In this document: piece by piece, positions 62,440 to 64,000 of the stretch
How positions within the stretch are numbered: the first letter of the stretch is position 1
How the letters are laid out: each line of letters begins with the position of its first letter
Translations under genes and position numbers: made by a program
Notes under the pieces: generated by a model
The model's database searches: none
What the model saw: only the letters and a program-made list of their open reading frames with translations
What the model was told of the DNA's origin: nothing
DNA from: Eunapius fragilis
Lineage: Eukaryota > Porifera > Demospongiae > Spongillida > Spongillidae
Length of the DNA: 64,000 nucleotides
NCBI GenBank assembly: GCA_963681505.1
Contig: OY811971.1
Coordinates: 7,063,060-7,127,059 of the forward strand
Direction: 5' to 3'

Positions 62440-63177
62440 GTTTAGTTGTTACTTTGGCTATAGTGAAGTTGTTTTAATATTCTAAAAATGCCTTCGTGTA
62501 ATCAAAAGAAGAGATCAAAGCAACGAGTGGAATACCTCCAAAAGCAAGACGAGAACAAAGCTAAAGCCTGAGCGCTCTACAAGGCAATCCCGAAAAAAAA
62601 AGAAGGCCTCTGTTCGCAACAGCTACAAGGCCGATCCCGAAAAGAAAATGGCCTCTGACGTACAACGCACTAACTAACTCGAGGAGAACCGTGCTGCTAA
62701 AAGACGGCGATATGAAGAGGACCTCGAGGGAAACCGCGCTGCTAACAGGCAGAAATACGAGGACCATGCATTCACAACTGACACACATACACCCCTTCCA
62801 TCCCTGTCATTTATTGGACCAATAGATTTTTAGCACTGCAGTATACACACGTGTTAAGGCTTTGCAACCACCACCAGTGCTGCCCCAACCACCACCACCA
62901 CCACCACCATCAGTGCTGCCCGCACCCACCACCAGCGCTAGCTGCCCCCACCACCACCAGCAGTGCTTCCCTCCTGGCTTGCATGGCCTCTGCCACCCTG
63001 ACCCGCCTGGCCAGAACAAGCATGGCGAGAAAGCCAGGGTGGAGGACGTCCCCGACGGCACGGGGGTGTGGACACATCATCATACATTCAACTAATTCTT
63101 ATATAAAATAATATTGATTCTTGACTGCGACACTGGCTGACAGGGCGAAAAAAAACTTATGAAACAAGTAAATAAAA
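62440..63177 (+). mobile_element. Composite-repeat copy C (uninterrupted)
   Basis: Starts GTTTAGTTGTTACTTTGGCTA, where copy B carries the CACTA element. The charged-repeat frame (about 62488-62800) begins MPSCNQKKRSKQRVEYLQKQ and then has YKADPEKKMAS and RRRYEEDLEGNRAANRQKY, broken by several stops. 62866-63030 is the GC-rich CCACCACC stretch. It is inverted relative to copy B and ends in the palindrome at 63178. Confidence 0.55.
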
Positions 63178-63428
63178 ACATTCTCTAACGAGGGAATTGT
63201 TGGCATATAGGATTGACCAATGCTGGTGTAAAAAGCACGGAAACAAGAGCGACAGAAATTTTACTGGAAAATTGAAATAGGCCTATATTTAGCACACTCA
63301 CAAAATAACAGTGCGGTAATGGGCTAAATATAGGCCTATTCCAGTAATATTTCTGTCGCTCTTGTTTCCATGCTTTTTACACCACCATTGGTCAATCCTA
63401 TATACCAACAACCCTCTCGTTAGAGAAT
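63178..63428. mobile_element. Palindromic MITE, copy 3 (complete)
   Basis: The ends CATTCTCTAACGAG and CTCGTTAGAGAATG are perfect inverted repeats. The 251-bp body is a near-perfect palindrome with a short asymmetrical centre (about 63296-63322). It is closely related to 50865-51102. Confidence 0.85.
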
Positions 63429-64000
63429 GTTGTGTGCGTATAGCACATGCAATCACATGCAATCTTATATTACCGCAACAACGTGCATAACTGTGTATAG
63501 CAGTGTTACACTTGTTAACCCAGTATATAACTGCCGTTTTCCATTGTTTGCACTGTGCTGAGGTCAATCGCGTTAGTCGATCTCTTCATTGATTCTGCAC
63601 ATGGGTGTACAGTAGTTTTCTACACATGTGCATGCATGATTTTGACCTGCCCAGTATGACAACTGCAGCTACAGTACTTATGGCTTGCTATAATTATGTG
63701 TGGTCACGAAGTAATATAATATACTTGCATGCAACTCCTCTCGAGTCAGTGTCTGAAACGGATGAGAGAATATGAGAGAGAAACTCCTCTGGCTCTGCTC
63801 GTGTGATCCCCGAGCGACAGGTGTGTGATGGAACTGATAGAGGGGCCGGGCGTGCGAGTTGCGCGTGGTCTTAGTCTAAGGCATAGTGTCAGGTTGCTAT
63901 AAGATGTTCGCACCTAAATTACTTCGTGACGACTCATATAGCAAGCCTTAAGAGCAACACACAACAGCAAACGATCATTAATCGGCTGGTTGGGAATTGC
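63429..64000. other. Unassigned right end
   Basis: No gene, RNA or repeat boundary could be supported here. Confidence 0.5.

Overview
The window reads as nuclear DNA of a marine, early-branching animal, most plausibly a sponge. This is an inference: intron-rich animal genes (an actin, and trifunctional C1-tetrahydrofolate synthase), a very dense load of DNA transposons and R2-type LINEs, many CA/TG microsatellites, and families (Ginger1 with Ulp1 and PHD modules, charged KADPEKKK-repeat proteins, RAG1-like zinc-finger/RING fragments) that are common in sponges and cnidarians. Nothing bacterial is present.

Layout. 1-723 is a broken RAG1-N-terminus-like fragment. 1387-7843 is an integrase-bearing DNA element between two long inverted arms. 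10290-12905 holds an old Ty3/gypsy fragment and an R2-type LINE fragment. A divergent two-exon actin lies on the minus strand at 13167-15626, and a Ginger1 transposon starts at 15958 and is cut by a 200-N gap (16588-16787). The next 13.8 kb (16788-30584) repeats 2796-16587 almost base for base. I read this as two overlapping contigs that were not merged, so the true locus probably has one copy of each gene in that block. Past the duplication the Ginger1 element continues to 34382. The minus-strand MTHFD1 gene (C1-THF synthase) fills 34893-47719 in about 14 exons; its introns carry a 20-bp minisatellite, twin fold-back elements at TTAA sites, a ~680-bp tetranucleotide array and a piece of a composite repeat. 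An R2-type reverse transcriptase frame (47889-50664) abuts the MTHFD1 5' end and runs into a second 200-N gap.

The most striking object is at 52972-59028: a 6,057-bp CACTA/EnSpm-type (Plavaka-like) DNA transposon with perfect 12-bp terminal inverted repeats (CACAGCCAAATT) and TA on both flanks. It has two divergently transcribed genes whose exons join without a stop: a 983-aa transposase (15 exons, minus strand) and a 299-aa protein of unknown function (5 exons, plus strand). It sits inside a composite repeat whose other copy near 62446 shows the uninterrupted site. The right-hand end (59122-63428) is a nest of fold-back DNA, a 2-kb tail-to-tail pair of LINE 3' ends, and another copy of the composite repeat.

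How the parts relate: the only clear cellular genes are the actin and MTHFD1 (cytosolic folate one-carbon metabolism). All else is mobile DNA, much of it nested, with several internally deleted derivatives of the full elements seen here.
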